Below, piece after piece: positions 16,034 to 24,189 of a stretch of DNA of 64,000 bases (position 1 is its first letter; each line of letters starts with the position of its first letter). Source of the stretch: Streptomyces viridochromogenes (GTDB taxonomy: Bacteria; Actinomycetota; Actinomycetes; Streptomycetales; Streptomycetaceae); the NCBI RefSeq assembly GCF_001270495.1, contig NZ_LGUR01000210.1, forward strand, positions 12,862-76,861. The letters are read 5' to 3'. The notes under the pieces were generated by a model. That model was not told where the DNA came from. It did not search any database and worked only from the letters and a program-made list of their open reading frames with translations. A program made the translations under genes and the position numbers.

Positions 16034-17191
16034 GTGGACGTGAACGGCACAGTGGCCGAGGGCTTCGAGCCGGTCAGGGAGGCGTTCGCACGGAACTTCG
16101 GCACGCTCGGGGAGCGGGGGGCGGCCGTCGCCGTGTACCGGGACGGGCGCAAGGTCGTCGATCTGTGGGCCGGTACCAAGGATGTGGACGGGACCGAGCC
16201 CTGGGAGCAGGGGACCGCGCAGGTCGTGCGGTCGGCCACCAAGGGCGTCGCCGCCGCCGTACCCCTCATTCTCCAGCAGCGCGGAGAGCTGGACCTGGAC
16301 GCGCCGTTGGCCGTGTACTGGCCGGAGTTCAAGGCTCACGGCAAGGAGCGGCTGCTGGTCCGGCATGTGCTGAACCACCGCGCAGGGCTCCCGGTGCTCG
16401 ACCGCCCGCTCACGCCCGAGGAGGCGCTGGACCCACGTCTCGGCCCCGAGGCGGTGGCCGCGCAGGCGCATGCGTGGGAGCCGGGCACCGACCACGGCTA
16501 TCACGCGCTGACGTACGGCTGGCTGCTGGACGAGCTGGTGCGGCGGGTGACGGGGCGGTGGGCCGGGGAGTGGCTGGCGGCGGAGGTCGCCGGGCCGCTG
16601 GGCCTGGATCTGTGGCTGGGGCTGCCGGAGTCGGAGGCGGGACGGGTGGGGCGTACCGGGCGGGTCGAGGGGCCCGAGCCGGTCGGCGGGCTGCGGTCGC
16701 GGCCGAAGCGGTCGGTCACCGAGGCCTACGACGACCCGGACTCCCTGACCCGCCGCGCGTTCGCCGCGATCACCCCGTTCCCGGACCAGAACGACCCCGC
16801 CTACCTCGCCGCCGCGCTCCCCGCGACGAACGGCATCGCGACGGCCGACGGTCTGGCCCGCTTCTACGCGGCGCTGATCGGCCAGGTCGACGGCGTGCGG
16901 CTCTTCGACCCGGAGACCGTGGAACAGGCTCGCGCCGAGGAGTCGGCGGGCCCGGACCGCGTCCTGGTCGTCAACACCCGTTTCGGCCTCGGCTACATGC
17001 TCCACGGCACCGCGTCCCCGTTGCTCGGACCGGGCTCTTTCGGCCACCCCGGCCGCGGCGGCGCCCTCGGCTTCGCCGACCCCGAGTCGGGAGTCGCGTT
17101 CGGCTATGTGACGAACGGCTTCCGCAAGACGGTGACGGCGGACCCGAGGGCGCAGGGGTTGATACGGGGGTTGCGGGCGGCGCTGGCGTAA
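16034..17191 (+). CDS. Beta-lactamase-fold serine hydrolase (class C / esterase VIII type)
   Basis: 385-residue member of the serine beta-lactamase/penicillin-recognising fold. The nucleophile motif SATKG (S67, K70) is followed by the HAWEPGTDHGYHALTYGWLLDE region, carrying the Tyr that acts as base in esterase-VIII enzymes, and by GLGYMLHG...FGHPGRGG near the C-terminus in place of the KTG box. No signal peptide is seen, so it is probably a cytoplasmic esterase or amidase rather than a secreted beta-lactamase. GTG start at 16034, 36 bases after ohr, so it may be read with ohr. Substrate unknown. Confidence 0.88.
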   Translation: MDVNGTVAEGFEPVREAFARNFGTLGERGAAVAVYRDGRKVVDLWAGTKDVDGTEPWEQGTAQVVRSATKGVAAAVPLILQQRGELDLDAPLAVYWPEFKAHGKERLLVRHVLNHRAGLPVLDRPLTPEEALDPRLGPEAVAAQAHAWEPGTDHGYHALTYGWLLDELVRRVTGRWAGEWLAAEVAGPLGLDLWLGLPESEAGRVGRTGRVEGPEPVGGLRSRPKRSVTEAYDDPDSLTRRAFAAITPFPDQNDPAYLAAALPATNGIATADGLARFYAALIGQVDGVRLFDPETVEQARAEESAGPDRVLVVNTRFGLGYMLHGTASPLLGPGSFGHPGRGGALGFADPESGVAFGYVTNGFRKTVTADPRAQGLIRGLRAALA

Positions 17192-17197
17192 GGGCGC

Positions 17198-17473
17198 TCA
17201 CACGTGAATCGGATGCGAGGTCCGCCCAGAAGCCTGGTCGATCTCGCTGTGCGCCTTCGTGAGCATCTGCATCGCCAGCTCGTTCAGCGCGCGCGCACCG
17301 GCGATCTCCTCACCGACGCGCGGCTGATTCGCGTCCGTGTGGTGCCGTGAGGCGTGCCCCTGGGCCCGTACCTCGGTGCCGTCGGGGAGGCGCACCATCG
17401 CGACCGCCCTGGTGTGCGTCTCGTCCTCCTGGAACTCCAGCTCGACATGCCATCCCACTGTGGTGTGCATCAT
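17198..17473 (-). CDS. DUF1876 family small protein
   Basis: 91-residue protein of the actinobacterial DUF1876 family: GWHVELEFQEDETHTRAVAMV, then LPDGTEVRAQGHASRHHTD and VGEEIAGARALNELAMQML. Function unknown; homologs are often linked to stress or dormancy loci. The ATG at 17473 is chosen because GGAGGTGAT begins 13 bases upstream and its GGAGGT ends 7 bases before the start; the frame's first ATG (17482) lies inside that ribosome site. Convergent with the serine hydrolase and divergent from the metallophosphoesterase. Confidence 0.88.
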   Translation of the reverse strand: MMHTTVGWHVELEFQEDETHTRAVAMVRLPDGTEVRAQGHASRHHTDANQPRVGEEIAGARALNELAMQMLTKAHSEIDQASGRTSHPIHV

Positions 17474-17606
17474 GACGATCACCTCCGGAAGTCCTGCTTC
17501 CAGGGTGCGCCTCGGAGGGCGCCGCCGACCAGTCAGAGGAGCAAAGACGGCAACTCGGGATCAGTGAGACTCGGCACACTCCCTTCGGTGACCGCCTTCG
17601 CCCTGC

Positions 17607-17642
17607 TTCCATGGAGATGTCGCCTTCCACGGAGATGTCGCG
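17607..17642. repeat. 18-bp tandem duplication in the 17474-17707 intergenic region
   Basis: Two adjacent 18-base units, TTCCATGGAGATGTCGCC and TTCCACGGAGATGTCGCG, differ at two positions. They lie between the divergent DUF1876 and phosphoesterase genes and may hold duplicated regulator or ribosome-like (GGAG) elements. Confidence 0.5.
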
Positions 17643-17707
17643 CGCCGGACCTGGCCCCGCCGCCACCGCCACCTCCCCCGTTCACCGCACCGGGCCATAT
17701 CGAGGAC

Positions 17708-19180
17708 ATGCGCTGCTGCTTCTCCGCCCACCTCCCCGCCCTCGCGGCACTGTCGGCCTTCCCCGGCCCCTGCGAGGTGCTGCGCTCCGGCGCCCGGCTC
17801 GCCCCCGCCCTGCTGCGGTCGGCGTCCGCCGCCATGCAGCGGGCCCGCTCCCACCACCCCGACGACCTGATCGCCGTCAACCTCGAACTCGTCACCCTCA
17901 CCGAGGACAGCGCGGTCATCACCTGGTACACCGGGATCCCCGGCACCGATGACGGCCTGGGGCATCCCCTCCCCGCGCTCACCGAGGGCGAGATCGTCTA
18001 CGGCACCCATCCCTCGCGGCTCAACCGCACGGCGTCCGAGGGCCGTCCGACCGCCCATCACCAGGTCGAACTCACGGACCTGGAGCCGGGGCAGACGTAC
18101 TACTACCAGGCCCGCTCCCGGGGCACGGCCGCGACGCCCACCCCGCTGCATCTCGTGCGCGGCAACGCGGTGGGCACGTCGACGTTCGGGTTCGGCGCGA
18201 GCGGCGGACCGTACTGCTTCACCACCCCCCAGCCGCCGCCCGGCCGGCATCTGCTGTCGGTCGCGCTCTGCAACGACCTGCACCTCGGCGAGACGACCGC
18301 GGGGCTCGTCGGCGGCTTTCCCCTGCTGCGCGGGGTGCCGCAGCAGCCGGGGCGGGCACCGTATCCGGAGCTCATGAGCCGCGCCCTGGTCGAGGAGGCC
18401 CGGCGGCGCGGGGCGGACGTACTGCTGGCCGGGGGCGACATCTCGGCGGGCGGCGGGGCGCACGACCTCGGCGAGGCCCGGCGGATCCTGGACGGGTTCG
18501 GTGCGCACGGGCGGGACTACTTCGTCGTACGCGGCAACCACGACCGCTCCCGCGACAACGCCACCTTCCACGCCGCGTTCCCGGCCGACGGCGGCGGGCC
18601 GGGGTACTTCGCCCGGGACCTCGGCGGGCTGCGGATCATCGGCCTCGACACCTACGTCAAGACCGGCAACGGCGCCGACGCGGGCGGGCTCGGGCCCGAG
18701 CAACTGGCCTGGCTCCGGGGGCGGTTGAGGGAGGCCCCGGAGCAGCCGACGCTGGTCTTCGGCCACCATCCGCTGACCGTGCGGGACTCGGTCTTCCCGG
18801 TGACCCGCGGCCAGCAGCTGGAGCGCCGCCAGGCCCGTGCCGTCGTCGACGCCTACGCGTCCGCGCCGGGCGTCTTCCTCCACCACGCGGGCCACACCCA
18901 CCGCAACAAGCGCACCGTGCTGTCGCGGGCGCCGCACGTCACCCAGCAGGAGGTCGCCGCCGCCAAGGAGTACCCCGGCGGCTTCACCCTGCTGCGCATC
19001 CACTCCGGCGGTTACGCCCTCAACCACTACAAGGCCGGTGACCTGGCGGCCCGTCAGTGGAGCGAGCGCAGCCGCCGGGTCGCCGCGGGCCTGTGGCCCC
19101 ACCACGCCCTGGGCCGCTCGGTCACCGACCGCAACAGCGTGACGGCGCATGACCTGTCCGGGGTCACGGGGCACGGGTAG
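17708..19180 (+). CDS. Metallophosphoesterase with N-terminal fibronectin-like domain
   Basis: 490-residue calcineurin-like phosphoesterase. Residues about 55-165 form a purple-acid-phosphatase-type Ig/FNIII domain (VNLELVTLTEDSAVITW...LEPGQTYYYQARSRG). The catalytic domain (about 180-440) has the metal-binding series NDLHLGE, AGGDISAGG, RGNHDRSRDN, FGHHPLTV and HAGHTHRNKR. No clear signal peptide is seen, though the N-terminus is Ala/Leu-rich. ATG 17708 is preferred over the open frame upstream, which runs through a region resembling an intergenic spacer. Physiological substrate unknown. Confidence 0.87.
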   Translation: MRCCFSAHLPALAALSAFPGPCEVLRSGARLAPALLRSASAAMQRARSHHPDDLIAVNLELVTLTEDSAVITWYTGIPGTDDGLGHPLPALTEGEIVYGTHPSRLNRTASEGRPTAHHQVELTDLEPGQTYYYQARSRGTAATPTPLHLVRGNAVGTSTFGFGASGGPYCFTTPQPPPGRHLLSVALCNDLHLGETTAGLVGGFPLLRGVPQQPGRAPYPELMSRALVEEARRRGADVLLAGGDISAGGGAHDLGEARRILDGFGAHGRDYFVVRGNHDRSRDNATFHAAFPADGGGPGYFARDLGGLRIIGLDTYVKTGNGADAGGLGPEQLAWLRGRLREAPEQPTLVFGHHPLTVRDSVFPVTRGQQLERRQARAVVDAYASAPGVFLHHAGHTHRNKRTVLSRAPHVTQQEVAAAKEYPGGFTLLRIHSGGYALNHYKAGDLAARQWSERSRRVAAGLWPHHALGRSVTDRNSVTAHDLSGVTGHG

Positions 19181-19188
19181 CGCGCGAC

Positions 19189-19281
19189 TTCAGGCGTCCG
19201 GTTCAAGGCGTTCAGTTTCAAGCGTTCAGTTCAAGCGTTCAGTTCAAGTGTTCGGTTCAGGCGTGCGGTTCAGGCGTTCGG
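19189..19281. repeat. Seven-copy 13-14-bp degenerate tandem repeat
   Basis: Units beginning TTCA(A/G)GCGTTC(A/G)G repeat head to tail: 19189, 19202, 19216, 19230, 19243, 19256 and 19269. Five units are 13 bases and two are 14. The array starts 9 bases after the phosphoesterase stop and ends 146 bases before the small secreted-protein gene. It has no spacers and is not CRISPR-like. Confidence 0.9.
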
Positions 19282-19426
19282 GCGCCCGCGGCAGCATCAT
19301 CCCGGCGGTAGATCGCAAAACTCGGCGCGCCAGAGGATGATTTGGGGCATTTCCTACTTAATCTCCCTTAATCGTAAGGAGTCGCTCCTTCACGCATCGC
19401 ATCCACCTCACTCCACCGGAGATGAC

Positions 19427-19711
19427 ATGCACAAGCTTCGCAAGGCCGCGGTCCTGGTCGCCGCCCTCACCACCGTCGGCCTCGTGGGCGCGGGCACCGC
19501 GCAGGCCGACCAAGGCCCCCGAGGCAACGACGTCAAGGTCCAGCAGAGCACCACCTGCAAGTCCCACGACCTGAACCTCGACATCCTCGGCGTGGTCGGA
19601 ATCCTCAACGGCCTCCTGGGCAGCGGTGTCAACGGCGAGGGCGACGCGGGTGCCCAGAGCACGCACCTCGGCTCGACGATGGGCTGCAACAACGCCGCCT
19701 TCGGCAAGTGA
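19427..19711 (+). CDS. Small secreted protein with a two-cysteine, Gly-rich mature region
   Basis: 94-residue precursor. The signal peptide MHKLRKAAVLVAALTTVGLV ... GTAQA is cleaved near residue 28 (AQA|DQG). The mature ~66 residues have one hydrophobic segment (LNLDILGVVGILNGLLGSG) flanked by two cysteines (TTCKSHD, TMGCNNAAF) that could form a disulfide. The ATG has GGAG 6 bases upstream. General properties recall the small surface-active chaplin/rodlin proteins of Streptomyces, but no chaplin signature is visible, so this is only a comparison. The upstream 100 bases are unusually AT-rich, and a strong terminator follows. Confidence 0.82.
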   Translation: MHKLRKAAVLVAALTTVGLVGAGTAQADQGPRGNDVKVQQSTTCKSHDLNLDILGVVGILNGLLGSGVNGEGDAGAQSTHLGSTMGCNNAAFGK

Positions 19712-19722
19712 CCGTCTGACTG

Positions 19723-19759
19723 TTGAGGAAGCCCCGGCCGTTGGCCGGGGCTTCCTCAA
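19723..19759. terminator. Perfect 17-bp hairpin terminator
   Basis: TTGAGGAAGCCCCGGCC, then the loop GTT, then the exact complement GGCCGGGGCTTCCTCAA. It begins 11 bases after the stop of the small secreted-protein gene and precedes the convergent EamA gene, so it may end transcription from both sides. Confidence 0.9.
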
Positions 19760-19872
19760 CTCGCACGCTGCTGTGCCGGCGGTGGCTCCAGCAACAAGGG
19801 CAAGGGCAAGGGCCCGGGGGCGTGAGGTCGGTGAGCGGCGTGGTGGTCGGCGGACGAGTCGTCGTCGTGGCG

Positions 19873-20718
19873 TCAGCCCGCGTGCAGCATCAGCCCGATC
19901 CCCACGACCAGCAGTCCCGCCGCCACGATGCGCGGCGCCCCGAAGCGCTCCTTGAAGAACACGGCGCCTATCGCGGCGCCCACGATGATCGAGGACTCCC
20001 GCAGGGCGGCGATCGGCGCCAACTCGGCCTTCGTCTGCGCCCACAGGACCAGTGCGTACGCGGCGAAGGACAGCGCTGCACCCAGCAGTCCCACCCCGGC
20101 GAACGGCCGCAGCACCGTGACCGTCTCCCGGCGCCAGCGCCAGCAGGCGTACGCGGGTACGGCGAACCCCTGCACCGTCATCAGCCAGGCGATATAGCCG
20201 AGGGACGACCCGGAGGCTCGCACCCCCAGCCCGTCCAGCACGGTGTACGCCGCGATGCTCAGCCCGGTCGCCAACGCCGCGCCGATCGCGGCCCAGTTGG
20301 GCGGGTTGCCGCGCAGACCCCACAGGGCGACGCCCGTGAGTCCCGCACAGGACAGGGCGATCCCGGCCGCCGCCCACCCGTCCGGCACCTCGTGGGCGAC
20401 GAAGGCGGCGAGTACGGCGACGACGAGCGGCGCGCTGCCCCGCGCGATGGGGTAGGCCTGTCCGAAGTCGCCCAGCCGGAAGGACTTCATCAGCAGCGCG
20501 AAGTACACGACGTGGACGAACGCCGACGCGAGGAGATACGGCCACGCCTCCGCCGCCGGGAACGCCGCGAAGCACGCGAGGACCGCGCCGATCAGCGCCC
20601 CGCCGCCCCCGATGAGCGTGAACCCCACCAGTTTGTCGGTGATCCGGTGGGCGATGGCGTTCCAGCTGGCGTGCGTGACGGCTGCGAGCAGGACGGCGGC
20701 GGTGACGAGCGGCGTCAC
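19873..20718 (-). CDS. EamA/DMT-family permease
   Basis: 281-residue membrane protein with ten predicted helices in two EamA halves (about residues 1-135 and 145-281), the drug/metabolite transporter layout. The second half ends with ALRESSIIVGAAIGAVFFKERFG, the typical EamA C-terminal signature. The GTG start overlaps the stop of the upstream YbaK-like gene by 4 bases (GTGA), so the two are translationally coupled. Substrate unknown. Confidence 0.9.
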   Translation of the reverse strand: MTPLVTAAVLLAAVTHASWNAIAHRITDKLVGFTLIGGGGALIGAVLACFAAFPAAEAWPYLLASAFVHVVYFALLMKSFRLGDFGQAYPIARGSAPLVVAVLAAFVAHEVPDGWAAAGIALSCAGLTGVALWGLRGNPPNWAAIGAALATGLSIAAYTVLDGLGVRASGSSLGYIAWLMTVQGFAVPAYACWRWRRETVTVLRPFAGVGLLGAALSFAAYALVLWAQTKAELAPIAALRESSIIVGAAIGAVFFKERFGAPRIVAAGLLVVGIGLMLHAG

Positions 20719-21233
20719 GAAGCCCGCGTCTGCTCGCGCACGTCCACCAGGGTGGCGCCGGCATGGGCGACGAGGTCCTTGGGCGCCATGGGGAACACGG
20801 CGTACGGATTCCCTGCGGCGGCCCATACGACGTCATGGTCGAGCAGCGAACGGTCGGCGAGCACGCGCGTCTTCGTACGGTGCCCGAAGGGCGGTACGCC
20901 GCCGATGGCGTACCCGGTGGTCTCCCGTACGACGTCGGCCTTGGCCCGCGTGACCTTCTGGACGCCGAGTTCCTTCCGGACGAGCTCCACGTCGACGCGC
21001 GACGCCCCGTCCATCAGGACCAGCACCGGCTCCCCGTCCGCCGCGAAGATCAGCGACTTGCAGATCTCACCGAGCTCGCACCCGATGGCCGCGGCGGCCT
21101 CAGCGGCGGTACGGGTCGCGTCCGGGAAGCGGCGGATCCGGGCGTGGAGGTCGGCCAGCCCCAGCTCACGCAGGGCTTCGGCGAAACGGGGGTGGGCTCC
21201 GAAGCCCTCGGACTCAGTGGCGGCTGTCGTCAT
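20715..21233 (-). CDS. YbaK/EbsC-family aminoacyl-tRNA deacylase-like protein
   Basis: 172-residue protein of the YbaK/prolyl-tRNA-synthetase INS superfamily, which hydrolyses mischarged aminoacyl-tRNA in trans. Characteristic segments are AAAIGCELGEICKSLIFAA (with the conserved Lys), VRKELGVQKVTRAKADVV, ETTGYAIGGVPPFGH and the C-terminal AAAGNPYAVFPM. The ATG at 21233 is preferred; an in-frame ATG at 21266 would add 11 residues. Neither has a strong ribosome site. Which tRNA it edits cannot be read from sequence. Confidence 0.9.
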   Translation of the reverse strand: MTTAATESEGFGAHPRFAEALRELGLADLHARIRRFPDATRTAAEAAAAIGCELGEICKSLIFAADGEPVLVLMDGASRVDVELVRKELGVQKVTRAKADVVRETTGYAIGGVPPFGHRTKTRVLADRSLLDHDVVWAAAGNPYAVFPMAPKDLVAHAGATLVDVREQTRAS

Positions 21234-21278
21234 GCACGGCACGCTAGCGGTGGGTGTACCGGGCATGCGACCGGGTTG

Positions 21279-23060
21279 TCAGGCGGACGAGCGGACGATC
21301 CTAAGCACCTGTTCCAGCGACTCGACGACCAGTCCGGCGCCGACGCTCCTGAGCTCCTTGGCCTTACGGGCGTTGCGCGCATACCCGAGGAAAGGAATGC
21401 CGGCCTGGAGGGCGGCTTGGCAGTCCGCGGGGGTGCTGCCGATGACCAATGCCTTCGAAGGACCGGCTCCCATCGCGTTCAGCGCCCGGTTGAGGCCGTA
21501 CGGATTCGGCTTGAAAAGGTGCAGGTCCTGGGTGCGGCCGTAGACGTGGGGGAAAAAGCAGGACATCAGGCCCCGAGACTCGAGGTACTCGCCCACAACC
21601 CGTGGGGAGTTGTCGGTGGCGATGGCGAGCCGGGCGCCGACTGCGGTCCAGGTGCGGATCAACGAGTCCGCGTACGCGGTGGGCATCGCAGAGGCCACGG
21701 CCCTCAATTCCTCCCGGGTGAGCCGTTCCTCCAGCTCCAACACGAGGTCGAGGCTCGGATGCCGTCGCCCCACGGCAAGCAGGACGGCGTACGGGTCGGG
21801 TGTCTCCCGTTCCTCATCCGTCAGCAGGCCGAGCCGGCGCCGTGTATCCAGCCACTGCACCAGACGGTTCGCCACCCGATCCGCCGAATGCCCGGCGAAC
21901 AGGCGGCAGATCGGCCCGTCGAAGTCCCAGAGCACGACACGGGCACGGGTGATGACCTCGCGCAGGCCCTCGTCCCGGTCGTGCGGAGTCCGATCCTCCG
22001 ATACGGCGGTGAGCAGCGGGCTGGTGAACATCGCGGTCGCCTCACCCGCGTCCCCCGCCACCGGCTCCCGTGGCTGCGTCCTCGTACCGTTCGCCGCCGA
22101 CTGGTGTCGCGCCTTCGCCCGTTCCGCTTCCTCCCGCCGGGCCAGTTCCCGCTCCCTGCGCCGGGCCCGTTCCCGGTGGTCCTGCTCCCGCCGCTCCTCG
22201 TCCGCTCTGACCTGGCTCGTGATCTCGTGGGCTTCCAGGAGCGCCTCGCGTGCGGCCCTGGCCTGGGGGTGCCGTGCCCCGAGCAGGCTCGCGGACCGTT
22301 GGGCCGTCACGGCGAGGGCGTCGGTCAACCGCTCCTGGGCTGCCAGGTCATGCCGCGCCACGGCCTCCGCGTGCTTCGCCGCGGTCATGATCACGAGGGC
22401 TTCCAGCGCCCGGGGATGGTCGTTCCCCCAGCGGTCGATCTGCCGACCGCAGAGGTCCACCAGTTCCCGCACCAGGTCGAGGCCCCTGCCCCAGGTCTGT
22501 AGCGGCCGCTCGATCAGGAACAAGGTATGGGCCGACCGCATCCGCACGTCGAGCCAAGCCGCCGAGCCATCGGCCTGAGAAGCAAGTCGCGCGGCCCGTT
22601 CGGCGTGTTCCCGGGCGGCAGCCCGCCCTCGCAGCCGGACGAACACCGCGCCGAGTTGAGTGAGGGTGTGGGCCTCCTCAAGGGGCGTTCGGGCGGCCTT
22701 CAGCGCCCCTCGGAGAGCCCAGCGGGCGTCCCAGTCGTGTCCGCTCTCGGCAAGGACGGTGGCGATCCGGTTGTGGACCGGGCACCGGTGTTCCACGGGA
22801 ACGCGTTCCTCGTTCACCCATTGGTTGATCGTGTCCAGAGCGACCCCGTACTCCCGCTCGGCCGCGTCGCCGAGCTCACGCAGCAGGGCAAGGAAATACG
22901 ACATCTCAGCCGCGTCCGCGGGGGTGCTCAGCAACTGCTCGTCCTCGGCAAGCCGGTCGACCTCGTGCCGCAGCAAGCCAACGGCGTCCAGGGATCCCCC
23001 GACCGCCCTCTCGGCCAGATCGATCCTGCGCGGCCACGGCAGTACGGCGCTTTCAGACAT
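21279..23060 (-). CDS. Helical-repeat / coiled-coil / HAD hydrolase fusion protein
   Basis: 593-residue multidomain protein, last gene of a five-gene operon. Residues 1-265 are all-helical with TPR-like repetition (RWALRGALKAARTPLEEAHT, AAREHAERAARLASQADG). Residues about 275-325 are a charged coiled coil, followed by a linker. Residues about 370-590 form a HAD phosphatase: motif I WDFDGP (D379), motif II LAIATDNS, motif III FKPNPYG and motif IV ALVIGSTPADCQAA. Motif IV lacks the usual first Asp (GDxxxD becomes GSTPAD), as in some active HAD proteins. The ATG overlaps the protease stop by 8 bases. In conflict-system terms this looks like the sensor/effector partner; the substrate is unknown. 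Confidence 0.85.
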   Translation of the reverse strand: MSESAVLPWPRRIDLAERAVGGSLDAVGLLRHEVDRLAEDEQLLSTPADAAEMSYFLALLRELGDAAEREYGVALDTINQWVNEERVPVEHRCPVHNRIATVLAESGHDWDARWALRGALKAARTPLEEAHTLTQLGAVFVRLRGRAAAREHAERAARLASQADGSAAWLDVRMRSAHTLFLIERPLQTWGRGLDLVRELVDLCGRQIDRWGNDHPRALEALVIMTAAKHAEAVARHDLAAQERLTDALAVTAQRSASLLGARHPQARAAREALLEAHEITSQVRADEERREQDHRERARRRERELARREEAERAKARHQSAANGTRTQPREPVAGDAGEATAMFTSPLLTAVSEDRTPHDRDEGLREVITRARVVLWDFDGPICRLFAGHSADRVANRLVQWLDTRRRLGLLTDEERETPDPYAVLLAVGRRHPSLDLVLELEERLTREELRAVASAMPTAYADSLIRTWTAVGARLAIATDNSPRVVGEYLESRGLMSCFFPHVYGRTQDLHLFKPNPYGLNRALNAMGAGPSKALVIGSTPADCQAALQAGIPFLGYARNARKAKELRSVGAGLVVESLEQVLRIVRSSA

Positions 23061-23853
23061 CGGGGTCGCCTCCCAGGGCGCGGTCGCCGAACTTCCGCAG
23101 TGTGCGGCCGCGCTGCTCCTGTGCTTCCTCCGGCGTGATGTAGCCGGCTTCCTCCCACTGACGCAGCGCCCTCAGTACGACTTCGACGTCCCGTACCGCG
23201 TTCCGCTCGGGCATCTGCTCGGCCGACTCGCAAGGCTCCGTGGGATCGTGGCCTCCGTTCCGCAGGGAGTCCACGCTGAAGTGCGGAAACAGGTCCATGG
23301 CATGTCGTACGGACGCGGCGATGAGCACCTCGCTTCCCTGGGCGGGGTCCGCACGGCTGTACTGCTGCTCCATGAGGATGCCCACCACGCCTGGATCGGT
23401 GTCCACGGGGCTGCCCGAGTACCCCGAATAGTCGCCCAGCCCCTGTTCCACGGTCAGCTGAATCCCCGTGAACTCGCCGCCCTCGACGCTGCGGTAGGTG
23501 ATCGGCGCGTGCGACACGCGTCCGCTGAGCTGTGTCTGCTCGTCCGGCGGACAGTAGGTGCCGCGCCATCGCGCGTCCGGCCGTGGCCAGTCCGTCGGCG
23601 GGGCGATGGGCAGGTCGTACCGGCGGGCGTCCTCGATGTGGATGAGGGCGAGGTCCCTGTCCTTAACCGAGTCGCACAGCCGGCCCGTCACCGCGCGCCC
23701 GTCCGCCAGTTCGAGATCCAGGCGTCCGTACTGCACGCGTGCTTCCCGGAGGCAGTGCATGGCCGTCAGCACGTAGACGCGGGTCAGGAGGAGCCCGGCA
23801 CCCAGGAATCTGCCGCCCTCACTGATCCGCACCCAGTAGTGGCCGTCGGTCAC
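23053..23853 (-). CDS. Trypsin-like serine protease with C-terminal helical tail
   Basis: 266-residue chymotrypsin-fold protease. The catalytic triad is complete: His33 in LTAMHCL, Asp67 in KDRDLALIH and Ser146 in DYSGYSGSPV. There is no signal peptide, so it is probably intracellular, unlike secreted Streptomyces trypsins. The C-terminal ~60 residues (EVVLRALRQWEEAGYITPEE...) form a short helical domain that may be a docking or death-like adaptor. GTG start at 23853 overlaps the Trypco1 stop by 4 bases (GTGA). Cytosolic trypsin-like proteases next to Trypco domains are described in predicted NTP-regulated conflict systems. Confidence 0.9.
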   Translation of the reverse strand: MTDGHYWVRISEGGRFLGAGLLLTRVYVLTAMHCLREARVQYGRLDLELADGRAVTGRLCDSVKDRDLALIHIEDARRYDLPIAPPTDWPRPDARWRGTYCPPDEQTQLSGRVSHAPITYRSVEGGEFTGIQLTVEQGLGDYSGYSGSPVDTDPGVVGILMEQQYSRADPAQGSEVLIAASVRHAMDLFPHFSVDSLRNGGHDPTEPCESAEQMPERNAVRDVEVVLRALRQWEEAGYITPEEAQEQRGRTLRKFGDRALGGDPDV

Positions 23854-24185
23854 GGCGCGCCCGAGGTCCGCTCCACCGTGAGCGTCACTTCGAAGGACGC
23901 CTCCGCCGACGCCTTGGAGAGGATGACACCGGCCTCGGCGGCCAGCGTGATCCCGAAGGTGACCTCCGCGCTGGTGACGGCCCAGCCGTGCCGCTCGGGA
24001 ACCTGGGCGAGCGAGTCCTGCGCGATGGTCGACGCCTGCCGGATGGCGTCCCGCAGTTCGTCCTGGCGGTCGGCCAGGGGCGCGGACTGGCGTGTCCTCG
24101 CGCCGATCTGCCGCGCTCCGTGCCCGTTGACCTCGACGGTCTCAACTCGCACCAGGGGCAGGTCAGTTACCGGTTGCTCCGTCAC
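23850..24185 (-). CDS. Trypsin-co-occurring domain protein (Trypco1 / CU044_2847 family)
   Basis: 111-residue protein with beta-strand LVRVETVEVNG, a central helix (DRQDELRDAIRQASTIAQDS) and C-terminal strands (AEVTFGITLAAEAGVILSKA, SAEASFEVTLTVE). This layout fits the family found next to trypsin-like proteases in actinobacteria, and here the protease gene overlaps it directly. The start is 4 bases after the DUF397 stop, so five consecutive genes are packed without promoters. The family role is unknown; a regulatory or targeting partner of the protease is inferred. Family naming is from memory of the pattern, not a search. Confidence 0.75.
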   Translation of the reverse strand: MTEQPVTDLPLVRVETVEVNGHGARQIGARTRQSAPLADRQDELRDAIRQASTIAQDSLAQVPERHGWAVTSAEVTFGITLAAEAGVILSKASAEASFEVTLTVERTSGAP

Positions 24186-24189
24186 AGCC

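Noticed and set aside
19189..19281. CRISPR array
   Set aside because: Units are 13-14 bases and directly adjacent, with no spacers and no cas genes near.
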